Shown here piece by piece: positions 8,752 to 16,941 of a stretch of DNA of 64,000 nucleotides. The stretch covers positions 48,925 to 112,924 of the forward strand of contig CAMYKK010000008.1 in assembly GCA_947258975.1 (NCBI GenBank), in the 5' to 3' direction. The translations under genes and the position numbers were made by a program. Each line of letters opens with the position of its first letter. Positions within the stretch are counted from its first letter, which is position 1. Origin of the DNA: an uncultured Gammaproteobacteria bacterium (GTDB lineage Bacteria; Pseudomonadota; Gammaproteobacteria; Arenicellales; JAANXG01). The notes under the pieces were generated by a model. The model ran no database searches. It saw only the letters and a list, made by a program, of their open reading frames with translations, and was not told the origin of the DNA.

Positions 8752-11127
8752 ATGACCAGGACGCACACATCCGGTTCGTTGGCGAGCATTGAGTCGGCAC
8801 GTCGTATTCGCACGGAGTACTACACATTGGTCGAGGCGCTGTCGGCGATCAGGGTGCTGTCCGATATCGATCTGCGTATTGTGTCCGAACGTGAACTGTT
8901 GTCGCGCGCCGCGGAGGCCCTGGTAGAGTGTCTGGATTTCGAGCAGTGCAAGATCATTCTGCTGCGTGAGCGCGTGGTCGAGACTGTTGTCGTTGCGCAC
9001 GCGCATCGTACAGAGTCCGGTAGTCAGTCGGGATCGGCACCGGGGGATTCCGGCGATCGCCCAACGTGTGCCTCGGACGTCGAGTTCTCCCCGCTGTGTG
9101 GAAACTGTCTCGGCGACTCGCCGATGGCATTACCGAACTGTCCCCATGAGGCGGATGATCCGGCGTGTGTTCCAGTCGGCATTTTCGACGGTGAGGTCGC
9201 TGTCATCCACGCCTACAGTCGTGATACGGGGGATCTGCAAACTTCGCGCCGGCGTACCCTCGTTGTGTTCGTCCGCTTCCTCGGGCAGATGATGAAGAGC
9301 CATCGGCTGTTCAATGATATGGAATCCCTGGTTGATGCGAAGATTCGGGAAATCGCCGACGCCAATGATCGCCTGAGGCAGGAGATCGACGTCCGCAGAC
9401 GCGTTGAAAACCAGGTACGCGACGCCAAGGAGCGATTCAAGGACTTCGCCGAGGTGGCCGCGGACTGGTTCTGGGAAACCGGACCGGATCTCGAGGTGAC
9501 CTTCCTTTCGGAGCGTTATCAACAGGTAACCGGCATCGATCCGCATACCGTCATCGGGCGCCCCTACCAAATCATAGCCAACGGAAGCGACATCGGAGCG
9601 TGGGAAAAACACGTCGATGAATTGAAACTGCGCCGGCCCTTCAAAAACTTCCGGTACGTCACAACGTGGCCTAACGGCGACGCGCGAATACTGAGTGTCA
9701 ATGGAAAGCCGGTTTATGATAACGACGGGGTCTTTCGTGGTTACCGTGGAGCCGGTCAGGATGTCAGTCAAACGCAGAAGTTATCGGATGAACTTGCCTA
9801 TAACGCGACCCACGATTCATTGACCGGCCTGATCAACAGGCGGCAATTTGAGGTCAATCTACAGCAGCTCATCGCAGAGACGAAGAGTCATCGATCCGAG
9901 CACTACCTCTGTTATCTGGACCTGGATCAGTTCAAGGTCATCAACGATACGTGCGGGCATGAGGCGGGCGACGCATTGTTATGTCAGCTCGCGCAGTCGT
10001 TGCCAACCCAAGTCCGAAAAGCCGACGTGTTTGCGAGACTAGGTGGGGATGAGTTCGGATTGTTAATCAAGAACTGTTCAGCCGCAGACGCAACGCGCAT
10101 CGCCAACTCACTGTATCAAACTATCCAAGAATTCCGGTTCTCCTGGGATTCCTCGGTATTCAGCCTGGGCGTCAGCATTGGCTTGGTTCCGATAAACGAA
10201 CATACGCAGAGCGTTACTAGTGTGCTCAGCGCGGCGGATACAGCCTGTTACGTCGCGAAAAGCGAAGGGCGGAATCGCATCCATATCAATAACGAAAACG
10301 GAATGCAGTTGGTGCGCTCGAAACGTGAAATGCAATGGGTCTCCAAAATAACCCGCGCGTTGGAGGAGAACCGGTTCAAGCTCGTGTTCCAGCCGATTGT
10401 CAGCGTGTTGCCTGACTACGATCACGGTATCAGATACGAACTCCTGGTCAGGATGCAGGACGAGACCGGGAAACTCATTATGCCCGGTGAATTCCTGCCC
10501 TCGGCAGAGCGCTATTCCATGTCCGCCAGGATCGATCGCTGGGTGGTGGACGCCGGTCTGAACTGGTTAGCCGGACATCCCGCCCATGTCAAAAAACTGG
10601 ATTCGTGTTCGATAAATCTATCCGGACATTCCATCGGTGATCGCGAGTTCCTCCGGTATCTCGAGGAGCAGTTCGAGCAAGAAGACATTCCTGCGGACAA
10701 GATCTGCTTCGAAATCACGGAAACGGCAGCGCTCGCCGATGTCAACAATACCCAGGCGTTCATGCAGAAGTTCCAAGCACGTGGCTGCAAGTTCGCGCTG
10801 GATGACTTCGGCAGCGGTTTATCGTCGTTTGCGTATCTCAAGACACTGCCCGTCGACTACGTGAAAATCGACGGCTTGTTCATCCGGGACATCGCTGAGG
10901 GCCCGATCGAGTTCGCCATGGTGAAGTCCATTAATGAAATCAGTCAAATGATGGGCAAGCAGACCATAGCAGAATACGTGGAAAACGATCAGGCGCTGGA
11001 AATGCTGCGCCGGATAGGTGTCAACTATGCACAGGGATTCGGAATCAGCCGTCCGCTACCGCTCAACGATGAGGAAATCAACGCATATCACAAACGGGCC
11101 GGGACCGGCTGGCGGCATCCGGATTAG
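8752..11127 (+). CDS. GAF-like/PAS/GGDEF/EAL protein (c-di-GMP turnover)
   Basis: The product is 791 residues. An N-terminal sensor-like region (about 30-190) contains several cysteines (SPLCGNCLGDSP, LPNCPHE, PACVP). A coiled coil (about 195-240) and a PAS domain (about 240-345, VAADWFWETGPDLEVTFLS) follow. The GGDEF domain has an intact RLGGDEF motif near 431 and an upstream RKAD inhibitory site. The EAL domain (about 545-780) starts with YELLVRM, so ELL replaces EAL but the catalytic Glu is kept. It also retains INLSG, FEITETA, DDFGSG, VKIDG and the late IAEYVE and AQGFG motifs. Both cyclase and phosphodiesterase activities are therefore plausible. There is no membrane segment. The gene follows the HDOD gene and converges on flgN with a 4-bp overlap. 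Confidence 0.93.
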   Translation: MTRTHTSGSLASIESARRIRTEYYTLVEALSAIRVLSDIDLRIVSERELLSRAAEALVECLDFEQCKIILLRERVVETVVVAHAHRTESGSQSGSAPGDSGDRPTCASDVEFSPLCGNCLGDSPMALPNCPHEADDPACVPVGIFDGEVAVIHAYSRDTGDLQTSRRRTLVVFVRFLGQMMKSHRLFNDMESLVDAKIREIADANDRLRQEIDVRRRVENQVRDAKERFKDFAEVAADWFWETGPDLEVTFLSERYQQVTGIDPHTVIGRPYQIIANGSDIGAWEKHVDELKLRRPFKNFRYVTTWPNGDARILSVNGKPVYDNDGVFRGYRGAGQDVSQTQKLSDELAYNATHDSLTGLINRRQFEVNLQQLIAETKSHRSEHYLCYLDLDQFKVINDTCGHEAGDALLCQLAQSLPTQVRKADVFARLGGDEFGLLIKNCSAADATRIANSLYQTIQEFRFSWDSSVFSLGVSIGLVPINEHTQSVTSVLSAADTACYVAKSEGRNRIHINNENGMQLVRSKREMQWVSKITRALEENRFKLVFQPIVSVLPDYDHGIRYELLVRMQDETGKLIMPGEFLPSAERYSMSARIDRWVVDAGLNWLAGHPAHVKKLDSCSINLSGHSIGDREFLRYLEEQFEQEDIPADKICFEITETAALADVNNTQAFMQKFQARGCKFALDDFGSGLSSFAYLKTLPVDYVKIDGLFIRDIAEGPIEFAMVKSINEISQMMGKQTIAEYVENDQALEMLRRIGVNYAQGFGISRPLPLNDEEINAYHKRAGTGWRHPD

Positions 11128-11657
11128 ACGCTTCCCAACGCCTTGGAGTCCGGGGTGGCGACCAGACCGCCCCGGTCGTAGATCTCAGCGAAGGAGGATT
11201 CTCCCCGCAGAAGCGAGAGCATTTGCCTGGTCATGCGCTGAGCGATGGCATTGAGCTGACCGTTTTGCATATTTGCCTGGTGACACTCGGCGGATAGTAG
11301 TTGGACTGCATTCCAGGCATCTTGCAACGGGCCTTGGTGAGCAGGGTCGCACTCACAAAGGAAATTTTCAAGGCTCATAGATTCCGGCACAAAGCCAGCC
11401 TCGAATAACAAAGTGCGGCGTACCCGGTTCTGTTGAGTCAGCGTGTTTATACACTGATCTTTCTGCAGGGTGGCGTTTTCGAGCGCCTCGGAATCATTTT
11501 CCTGCAGGGCAAGCAACTCTTCGTCAATGCAGTCGAGCAGCGTCTGCAGGATTTCGCGTTCCCGCTGAAGAGCGGTCACCAGCGACTCCGCACACGCTGC
11601 GGCCCCGGCAGTTGGGCGCTCAGTTTCCACTTCGCTGCAGTGCAGTATCGAATGCAA
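11124..11657 (-). CDS. flgN: FlgN, chaperone for FlgK/FlgL
   Basis: FlgN binds the hook-filament junction proteins FlgK and FlgL in the cytoplasm and delivers them to the export gate. The product is up to 177 residues and mostly helical (LVTALQREREILQTLLDCIDEELLAL, then VRRTLLFEAGF), with the family-typical length and position after flgM. The ATG at 11657 would overlap flgM by 38 bp. The in-frame GTG at 11630, overlapping by 11 bp, is an equally good start. The 3' end overlaps the stop of the convergent GGDEF-EAL gene. Confidence 0.87.
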   Translation of the reverse strand: MHSILHCSEVETERPTAGAAACAESLVTALQREREILQTLLDCIDEELLALQENDSEALENATLQKDQCINTLTQQNRVRRTLLFEAGFVPESMSLENFLCECDPAHQGPLQDAWNAVQLLSAECHQANMQNGQLNAIAQRMTRQMLSLLRGESSFAEIYDRGGLVATPDSKALGSV

Positions 11658-11949
11658 TGAGTTTTTCAGCGACGCGGTTCGAATCGATTTCGAAGCTCCC
11701 GTTTTCCACCGCCTTCTTGATGGTTTCGACGCGTTGTGTGTCTACGTCGGGCAGTTTGACCAGTTGTTCTTCGACCTGTTGGAGCGCCGATGCCGTGGAT
11801 GTGATACTGATCCTATCGTCCCTGGCCGCGTCGCCCGATACCGGATTTTGCGACTCGGAACGGGCCTCCGTGCGCGGATCAGCGCTGACGCCGCCTCCGA
11901 CGCGCAAATTGTTCGGCGCGGCGGGGGAACCAATATCGTTGATTGACAT
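11620..11949 (-). CDS. flgM: FlgM, anti-sigma-28 factor
   Basis: FlgM binds FliA and blocks late flagellar transcription until it is exported through the finished hook. The 109-residue product has an unstructured N-terminus starting MSINDIG. The C-terminal sigma-binding half runs VEEQLVKLPDVDTQRVETIKKAVENGSFEIDSNRVAEKLI, matching the family. I choose ATG 11949 because AGGAG lies eight bases upstream. An ATG at 11973 would sit at about the expected transcription start of the sigma-28 promoter at 11980-12006. Confidence 0.95.
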   Translation of the reverse strand: MSINDIGSPAAPNNLRVGGGVSADPRTEARSESQNPVSGDAARDDRISITSTASALQQVEEQLVKLPDVDTQRVETIKKAVENGSFEIDSNRVAEKLIAFDTALQRSGN

Positions 11950-11979
11950 GGCTGAATTCTCCTGACTGTTCATGCCTAA

Positions 11980-12006
11980 ATAACGGCCGAATCCGCGAAA
12001 ACTTTA
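11980..12006 (-). promoter_or_regulatory. Sigma-28 (FliA) promoter for flgM-flgN
   Basis: On the minus strand TAAAGTTT is followed after 11 bases by GCCGTTAT, against the enterobacterial consensus TAAAGTTT-N11-GCCGATAA. The -35-like element is perfect and the -10-like element matches at 6 of 8 positions with exact spacing. Transcription would start about 25 bp before the flgM ATG at 11949. This gives the usual feedback of FliA on its own inhibitor. Confidence 0.88.
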
Positions 12007-12143
12007 GCTGCTTTACGCAAAATGTTCCAGCTCGCTCATAAAATCGGGGCCGGGCCGTCAGCGTTCCCGATGTTGTCTAAGATAAGCCATTAAAATCAAT
12101 AGGTTGATGATTCTCTCTCCGCTGCTTTGGGACAATTTACGCG

Positions 12144-12899
12144 CTAGTGGCGGACGCGGATCGCACCGTTTTTGGTAACGGTTCCCTCGACGACGCGCCC
12201 GGAACTCAGGTTTTTTACCCGCACGCGGTCCCCGGACGCCCCATCCATCAGCGCTTTGCCCTTCATCTGCACCGCGAGTCTGCCCGCATTCGCCAATATG
12301 GTGACGCGCTCGCCGCGGCGCACCAGGCGCCGGTTTTGTAGTGCCGACGGTTCGATGATCGCACCGATGGGCATCGGGCGTCTGGCCACACGGCCAAGGG
12401 CCTTTGCCGGCGCCTCCAGGTAGCCCGCAGTGAGGCCGGAGACGTCCCGTTGCTCGAGTTCGATGTCCTGATTGCCGACCACGGTGTTGCGCGGGACGGC
12501 ACGCGTGGTCACAACGACATCCCGGTACACCTTGACCCGCGCCGGAACGTAGATCAGCCACGGCGATCGTCCGAGGCAGCGCACACCAACGGTCGTATTT
12601 CCCGAAGTCGCCCCTCCCGCAGAAAAAAACAACTTCAGCGGCCGGTCGCAACGCGCCAGCCTTAATCGCGAGTCGATGACCCCGACTTCCACGTGGTCCG
12701 GCGACGCGACGCTGCCGTTGCTGGAATACAGAAACTCGCTCACCGCTTTGTGCACCGCGTCCAGATCGTGCACCGCAAAAGCGGTGGTGGACGCGTGGGC
12801 CACGATGCCAACACCGATACACATGGCCATGATCGAGGCGGTCACCCAGTGTCGCCGCCAGTTCCGTACTGTTCTCATGTGGCTGGATACGTGGTTCAT
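12144..12899 (-). CDS. flgA: FlgA, P-ring assembly chaperone
   Basis: FlgA is the periplasmic chaperone that lets FlgI subunits form the P ring in peptidoglycan. The 251-residue product begins MNHVSSHMRTVRNWRRHW and has a hydrophobic signal sequence ending near AHASTTAFA. The C-terminal SAF-like domain is recognisable: VVTTRAVPRNTVVGNQDIELEQRDVS, VARRPMPIGAIIEPSALQ and the closing GTVTKNGAIRVRH. A longer start at 12962 would overlap the sigma-54 promoter at 12958-12973, which supports the shorter form. Confidence 0.94.
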   Translation of the reverse strand: MNHVSSHMRTVRNWRRHWVTASIMAMCIGVGIVAHASTTAFAVHDLDAVHKAVSEFLYSSNGSVASPDHVEVGVIDSRLRLARCDRPLKLFFSAGGATSGNTTVGVRCLGRSPWLIYVPARVKVYRDVVVTTRAVPRNTVVGNQDIELEQRDVSGLTAGYLEAPAKALGRVARRPMPIGAIIEPSALQNRRLVRRGERVTILANAGRLAVQMKGKALMDGASGDRVRVKNLSSGRVVEGTVTKNGAIRVRH

Positions 12900-12957
12900 G
12901 TTGCATACCTGTTGCGGTGTCGAAATTCCGGCGTTTTCCCCGCTACGTAGTGATAAC

Positions 12958-12973
12958 AGCAAAAATTGTGCCG
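12958..12973 (-). promoter_or_regulatory. Sigma-54 (-24/-12) promoter for flgA
   Basis: The minus strand reads CGGCACA-ATTT-TTGCT, against the consensus TGGCACG-N4-TTGCW. The GG and GC dinucleotides are exactly 10 bases apart. The start site would fall about 48 bp before the flgA ATG. Confidence 0.8.
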
Positions 12974-13003
12974 TTTTAGTGCTACGGATCGGACGAACGT
13001 GGG

Positions 13004-13927
13004 CTAGGCGGGATTGTCGCGGAGCCCCAGCGCCAGGTCACCGATGATACGGCTCAATGCCGCGTCGCGTTGCGAAGTGTAGGCTGAAACCAAGTCTTCG
13101 CCGGTGCCCGGAATCGCCCCTTGCGGTAAGTCCTGGGGCGGTCCTACATCGAGTTTGGCGAGGGACAATCCCTTTCCCTGCAGAGCGAGTTCAATGTCCG
13201 CTCGCGCCGCTTCGAGTGCCGCGCGCAGTTCCGGGTCTTGGACCCCAAACGCTAAATCGACGCCGTCGTTGGTGATATCGACCCGTGCCTCAATGCGGCC
13301 GTACTTGGGGTGGTCGATAGCGAATTCGGCATTTGGGACTTGCGCATTGGAAATATTGGCGACCGCCTTACCGATCTTTTCGCCGAGGTATTCCGGGTTC
13401 GTCAGGTCTTCGGAGCTGGACGCCAAGCGATTGGCGGCCTCGGCATCCGGTGTCTCGTTCTCGGTTTGCGCCGCTACCGCTTCCACGTCGCCGCCAACCG
13501 GTAATCCGCCGGCCGGTTGTTCATCAATTTTCGTTAGCAATTCGGCAAGGGCGTTTTGCGGATCCTGATTCGGGCCACCGTAGACGGTGTTCAGCATTCC
13601 GTTTCCGTTCATCGAAATCCGTGAATACATCACTGATTCTATGGTGATACCCGAAGACGGCATGATTCCGGCGGGCGAAAGCGGAAAGCTTTGACCGCCC
13701 GCGGCAACGGATTGCCACGGCGAGAACGCTCCCATTACCGGCAGCGAACCAGGCGTCATACCGGGTTGCTGGGTCTGTTGCAGCAGCTGCAGATGTTGGC
13801 TCAATAACGCGTGGAAGGGCGATTGTCCGGCGCTGAAACCGGCATTGTGTACCCCGGACGGCGACCCGATTGCCGGTACTCCGGCGGCGCCGTTCGGTCC
13901 CAGCAGCGAGGCGAGCAGATGTGTCAT
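13004..13927 (-). CDS. Second FliK-like flagellar hook-length control protein
   Basis: The 307-residue product has a Gln/Gly/Pro-rich N-terminus (LLSQHLQLLQQTQQPGMTPG) and a FliK-like C-terminal domain at about 195-265: HPKYGRIEARVDITNDGVDLAFGVQDPELRAALEAARADIELALQGKGLSLAKLDV. That pattern, with two amphipathic strands then a helix and a final strand, is the Flg_hook domain layout. The ATG at 13927 has a strong GGAGG site eight bases upstream and its own sigma-54 promoter. Sitting upstream of flgA, and class-matched to hook genes by its promoter, it may be a second ruler or export-switch protein. Confidence 0.78.
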   Translation of the reverse strand: MTHLLASLLGPNGAAGVPAIGSPSGVHNAGFSAGQSPFHALLSQHLQLLQQTQQPGMTPGSLPVMGAFSPWQSVAAGGQSFPLSPAGIMPSSGITIESVMYSRISMNGNGMLNTVYGGPNQDPQNALAELLTKIDEQPAGGLPVGGDVEAVAAQTENETPDAEAANRLASSSEDLTNPEYLGEKIGKAVANISNAQVPNAEFAIDHPKYGRIEARVDITNDGVDLAFGVQDPELRAALEAARADIELALQGKGLSLAKLDVGPPQDLPQGAIPGTGEDLVSAYTSQRDAALSRIIGDLALGLRDNPA

Positions 13928-13971
13928 TAGAACCTCCAGATCCGATCGTTTAAGTATTTACCTGGAATAGA

Positions 13972-13987
13972 AGCAATGTTCATGCCA
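13972..13987 (-). promoter_or_regulatory. Sigma-54 promoter for the second fliK-like gene
   Basis: The minus strand reads TGGCATG-AACA-TTGCT, one mismatch from the -24/-12 consensus with exact spacing. It ends about 45 bp before the ATG at 13927. Just upstream, at about 14011-14033, an imperfect inverted repeat (GGCGG / CCGCC around an A/T core) could be an activator site. Confidence 0.82.
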
Positions 13988-14090
13988 TCCAAAATTCCGG
14001 ACGGCGGGGAAAAATTCCGCCGGCCTGAAGTTCGCCCCCCCGTTGTTCTGCGGTACCGCTGCGTGCGCCGCAATCCGCGATTCGTGGTGC

Positions 14091-14118
14091 TAAAGAAAAT
14101 CCCAGCCGCTCCCGATAA
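14091..14118 (+). promoter_or_regulatory. Sigma-28 promoter for pomA-pomB
   Basis: TAAAG is followed after exactly 15 bases by CCCGATAA, one mismatch from the GCCGATAA consensus. It lies 148 bp before the pomA start in the divergent gap 13928-14266. It places the stator genes in the late, FliA-dependent class. Confidence 0.87.
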
Positions 14119-14266
14119 CTACAGACGAGGTCAACGGCTCTGAGGTCATGGGCTTGCCTCCCGCTAGCTCGCAGTCGTGTACCGATGATCGGTTGCCGAG
14201 CGGGGTGAGCAAACCACGGCGCCAGCCGTTGTTCGGTGTTGCTTGTGTGATTTGGTGGAGGAAAAT

Positions 14267-15028
14267 GTGGACGTTGCAACGCTAGTAGGACTGATCGGTT
14301 GTCTCTCGATCATTGGTGCCGCCATTGTGGTAGGGCCCAATGCCCTGATCTTCGTCAACCTACCGGGCTTACTGATCGTGCTCGGTGGAACCTTTATGGC
14401 GACCCTGGTCAAGTTCCCGTTAGCGACGACTCTTGGTGCCTTCAAGGTCGCGGTAAAGGCCTTCTTTCACAAGACGGAGAAACCGGACGAGTTGATTCAA
14501 ACCGGGATTGAACTGGCGGGCATCGCGCGTAAAGGCGGGTTGCTGGCCCTGGAGGACGCCAAAGTCAACAACGATTTCCTGCGCCAGGGTATCCAATTGT
14601 GCGTGGATGGCCATGACCCGCAACTGGTACGACGATTGCTGGTCAAAGACATCAACCTGACTATTGAGCGCCACGACGAAGGGCAGGCGATTTTCAGGGC
14701 CATCGCCGATGTTGCGCCGGCAATGGGTATGATCGGGACCCTGGTAGGGCTGGTGCAGATGCTCTCCAACATGGATGACCCGAAAAAAATCGGCCCGGCC
14801 ATGGCCGTCGCGTTGTTGACCACGCTATACGGTGCGGTCATCGCAAACGCCATTGCTATCCCCATCGCGGCGAAGCTGGCGCACCGCAGCAAGGAGGAGC
14901 GGAACAACCGCTCACTCATCCTGGAAACCATCGACTCGATACAGGAAGGACTCAATCCGCATGTCATGGAGGACCTCTTGAAAACCTACCTGCCGGGCAG
15001 CCAGCGTAAGCGGAAGAAGGCGGCTTGA
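14267..15028 (+). CDS. pomA: PomA-type flagellar stator subunit A
   Basis: PomA and PomB form the ion channel that drives rotor torque. The 253-residue product reads closely like Vibrio PomA: VDVATLVGLIG at the start, GGTFMATLVKFP, ARKGGLLALED, VAPAMGMIGTLVGLVQMLSNMDDP (third membrane segment) and GPAMAVALLTTLYGA (fourth). I start at GTG 14267, where GGAGG lies five bases upstream and the protein aligns with the PomA N-terminus; a TTG at 14243 would add eight residues with no support. Similarity to PomA rather than MotA suggests sodium coupling; this is inference. Confidence 0.94.
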   Translation: MDVATLVGLIGCLSIIGAAIVVGPNALIFVNLPGLLIVLGGTFMATLVKFPLATTLGAFKVAVKAFFHKTEKPDELIQTGIELAGIARKGGLLALEDAKVNNDFLRQGIQLCVDGHDPQLVRRLLVKDINLTIERHDEGQAIFRAIADVAPAMGMIGTLVGLVQMLSNMDDPKKIGPAMAVALLTTLYGAVIANAIAIPIAAKLAHRSKEERNNRSLILETIDSIQEGLNPHVMEDLLKTYLPGSQRKRKKAA

Positions 15029-15067
15029 GCGCGTGCTGACCCGCCATACCAACGCGTACACCGGCTA

Positions 15068-16078
15068 ATGGACGAACTCACACCAGCGACGAAACAGGAC
15101 GACGGTGGCGGTGCGCCCATGTGGATGGTGACGTTTGCCGATCTGGCGACGCTGCTGATGTGTTTTTTCGTGTTGATTCTGAGCTTTTCGGAAATGGATC
15201 TCGTCAAGTACAAGCAGCTCGCCGGTTCCATGCGCGAGGCTTTCGGACTGCAGCGGGAAGTCAAGACCAAAGATCCACCCCGGGGCGTCAACGTGATTGC
15301 CAAGGAATTCAGCGCCGGGCGTCCGGAGCCGACGATGTTGAACCGCGTGCGGCAGCACACCGTGGATCACCTGAAATACTATCTGGATGTTCGTGAGCCA
15401 AAAAATCTCGGCGGTGCCGACCAGATAACATCAGCTCTGAAGAAATTCGACGACCGGGGGGGAGACCAGCCACCGGCCCGGATGGAGCAGATCGAGGCTG
15501 CGCTGCAGGAGGAGATGGAACAGGGGCTGATCGAGATCGGCAGCGAAGACAAGAAGCTCGTTATCCGCATCCAGGAGAAGGGGTCGTTCCCATCGGGGGG
15601 TGCCGACATGATGCATCAGTTCAAACCCATCCTGGCCAAGATCGCGGCGGTTCTCGAATACACCCCGGGCGCGGTTACCGTGGCCGGACACAGCGACGAT
15701 ATTCCAATAAAGACCACGCACTATCGGTCCAACTGGGAGTTGTCGGCGGCGCGGTCGGTGAGCGTCGTGCACGAGCTACTCAAGCATGGAAAACTGGATC
15801 CGAAACGCTTCCAGGTCGCCGGGTTTGCCGATACCCGGCCCATCGCGCAGAACGCGACGGCCAAGGGCCGCGCACAAAACCGCCGTGTCGAGCTGATGAT
15901 CGTTCGCGGTGACGACCGGGAGGGCGCAACCCTCCCGACGAGCCGCCCCGCGGCGCCGCGCGTCAATACCCTGGGCATACTGGAAGCGAATACCCGCATT
16001 CTTGACGATTTGATCCAATCAGTGGACCGGGGCGAGGGTGCGGCGCCGCGCACCAGCGCTCCGGCCGGCGCACGATGA
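15068..16078 (+). CDS. pomB: PomB-type flagellar stator subunit B
   Basis: The 336-residue product has one membrane segment at about 18-42 (MWMVTFADLATLLMCFFVLILSFS) with the ion-binding Asp at residue 25. The MCFFVL..LSFSEMD signature is characteristic of PomB. A plug/linker region follows (GRPEPTMLNRV). The C-terminal OmpA-like peptidoglycan-binding domain at about 195-285 shows VAGHSDD, SNWELSAARSVSVV and GFADTRP...NRRVEL. The tail after residue 290 is Pro/Ala-rich. The gene is 39 bp downstream of pomA and expected on the same sigma-28 transcript. The PilZ gene follows after 19 bp. Confidence 0.95.
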   Translation: MDELTPATKQDDGGGAPMWMVTFADLATLLMCFFVLILSFSEMDLVKYKQLAGSMREAFGLQREVKTKDPPRGVNVIAKEFSAGRPEPTMLNRVRQHTVDHLKYYLDVREPKNLGGADQITSALKKFDDRGGDQPPARMEQIEAALQEEMEQGLIEIGSEDKKLVIRIQEKGSFPSGGADMMHQFKPILAKIAAVLEYTPGAVTVAGHSDDIPIKTTHYRSNWELSAARSVSVVHELLKHGKLDPKRFQVAGFADTRPIAQNATAKGRAQNRRVELMIVRGDDREGATLPTSRPAAPRVNTLGILEANTRILDDLIQSVDRGEGAAPRTSAPAGAR

Positions 16079-16097
16079 TGCGTACGCAGACAAGGGT

Positions 16098-16718
16098 ATG
16101 AGCATCAAGCCCGGAAAATCGCGACCCGTTGCCGGCCGGGACGCCGCGATCGATCGCAGCGAACGGCGCGAATACTTCCGCATTACCGACGAAGTCATCG
16201 TAAGGTACCGCGTGGTCGACAAGCGGGACGCCGGCCGAGCCCATGCCGGTGACTTGTATGGACGCGGCTGCGTTGATCGCACGATCGGCAATCCGGGGTT
16301 GATACTCAACCGGATCTCCCAGACCGACCCAAATGTGGCGAAATATCTGAAGCATATAGAGTCCCGCGTGAACGAGGTGTTCCGGCTGCTGCTGCTGCAG
16401 GAATTGGAGATGGGCGACGCCAGCGTCATGGAAGCGAGCTTGAGCGGCGGCGGGCTGGCGTTCTATACCAGCGAGCACTTGGCTGCGGGCACCTGCCTGC
16501 AGATCAAGCTGCTGCTGATGTCGTCCTGGGTCGCGCTACTGGTCCGGGCGCGCGTCGTTCGCAGCGAACGGCGATCGCGGTATCTCCCCACACACCCCTA
16601 CCGGGTCGCGGTCGAATTTGATGCAATCGACGAGGCCGACCGCGATATCCTGATCAAACACATACTCAAGCGGCAGGCCGAGAAGCTCCGCCACGCACGG
16701 CCCGACCGCAGGTTGTAA
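16098..16718 (+). CDS. PilZ domain protein (c-di-GMP receptor candidate)
   Basis: The 206-residue product carries the PilZ arginine motif RSERREYFRI near residues 20-29 and a second motif EASLSGGGLAF near 115, where Glu replaces the usual Asp/Asn of (D/N)xSxxG. About 75 residues, including a helical insert, separate the two motifs, longer than in a minimal PilZ domain. I start at ATG 16098, which keeps the gene clear of pomB. PilZ proteins such as YcgR slow the motor when c-di-GMP rises. Placement directly after pomAB suggests a stator-acting brake, by inference. The 223-bp gap after it holds a GC-rich hairpin near 16726-16742 and the flgB control region. Confidence 0.82.
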   Translation: MSIKPGKSRPVAGRDAAIDRSERREYFRITDEVIVRYRVVDKRDAGRAHAGDLYGRGCVDRTIGNPGLILNRISQTDPNVAKYLKHIESRVNEVFRLLLLQELEMGDASVMEASLSGGGLAFYTSEHLAAGTCLQIKLLLMSSWVALLVRARVVRSERRSRYLPTHPYRVAVEFDAIDEADRDILIKHILKRQAEKLRHARPDRRL

Positions 16719-16772
16719 CCCCCCGCAGTACCGCTGCGGCGGAAACAGGGACGCGCGACGATCGGCAAACGG

Positions 16773-16824
16773 TGTTGCCGCAGGTGGGCCCCGGGTTTGC
16801 CGCCGCGGCGGCAAAAGTTTGCCG
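16773..16824. promoter_or_regulatory. Cluster of CGGCAAAC/GTTTGCCG half-sites, likely activator-binding enhancer
   Basis: Within 52 bp there are five copies of one motif in both orientations: CGGCAAAC at 16773, GTTGCCG at 16784, GTTTGCCG at 16795, CGGCAAA at 16809 and GTTTGCCG at 16817. The third and fourth form a perfect 20-bp palindrome at 16796-16815. The cluster ends about 65 bp before the -24 element of the flgB promoter, the usual place for an NtrC-family enhancer. FleR or FleQ is the natural candidate ligand. Confidence 0.62.
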
Positions 16825-16888
16825 CGGATGCGGCTGTCCAGCGCGGCCGAGGCCGTGATTCCAGGGGTTTGTGAGTCAAGCCCCCGGT

Positions 16889-16904
16889 TGGCACGAACCT
16901 TGCT
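16889..16904 (+). promoter_or_regulatory. Sigma-54 promoter for the flgB operon
   Basis: TGGCACG-AACC-TTGCT matches the -24/-12 consensus at every defined position with exact spacing. The predicted start lies about 26 bp before the flgB ATG. Confidence 0.93.
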
Positions 16905-16941
16905 GCGGTTGGAGGGACACAGACCAGACGTGGAGGTAACA

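Noticed and set aside
11950..11973. Upstream ATG at 11973 as the flgM start
   Set aside because: It lies at the predicted start of the sigma-28 transcript and lacks a ribosome-binding site; ATG 11949 has AGGAG at good spacing.
12058..12906. Minus-strand open frame in another register over flgA
   Set aside because: The flgA register gives a signal peptide and SAF domain; this one gives no family resemblance.
16819..16941. Upstream extension of flgB
   Set aside because: The extension would include the enhancer edge and the sigma-54 promoter; ATG 16942 has a strong ribosome-binding site and matches the family N-terminus.
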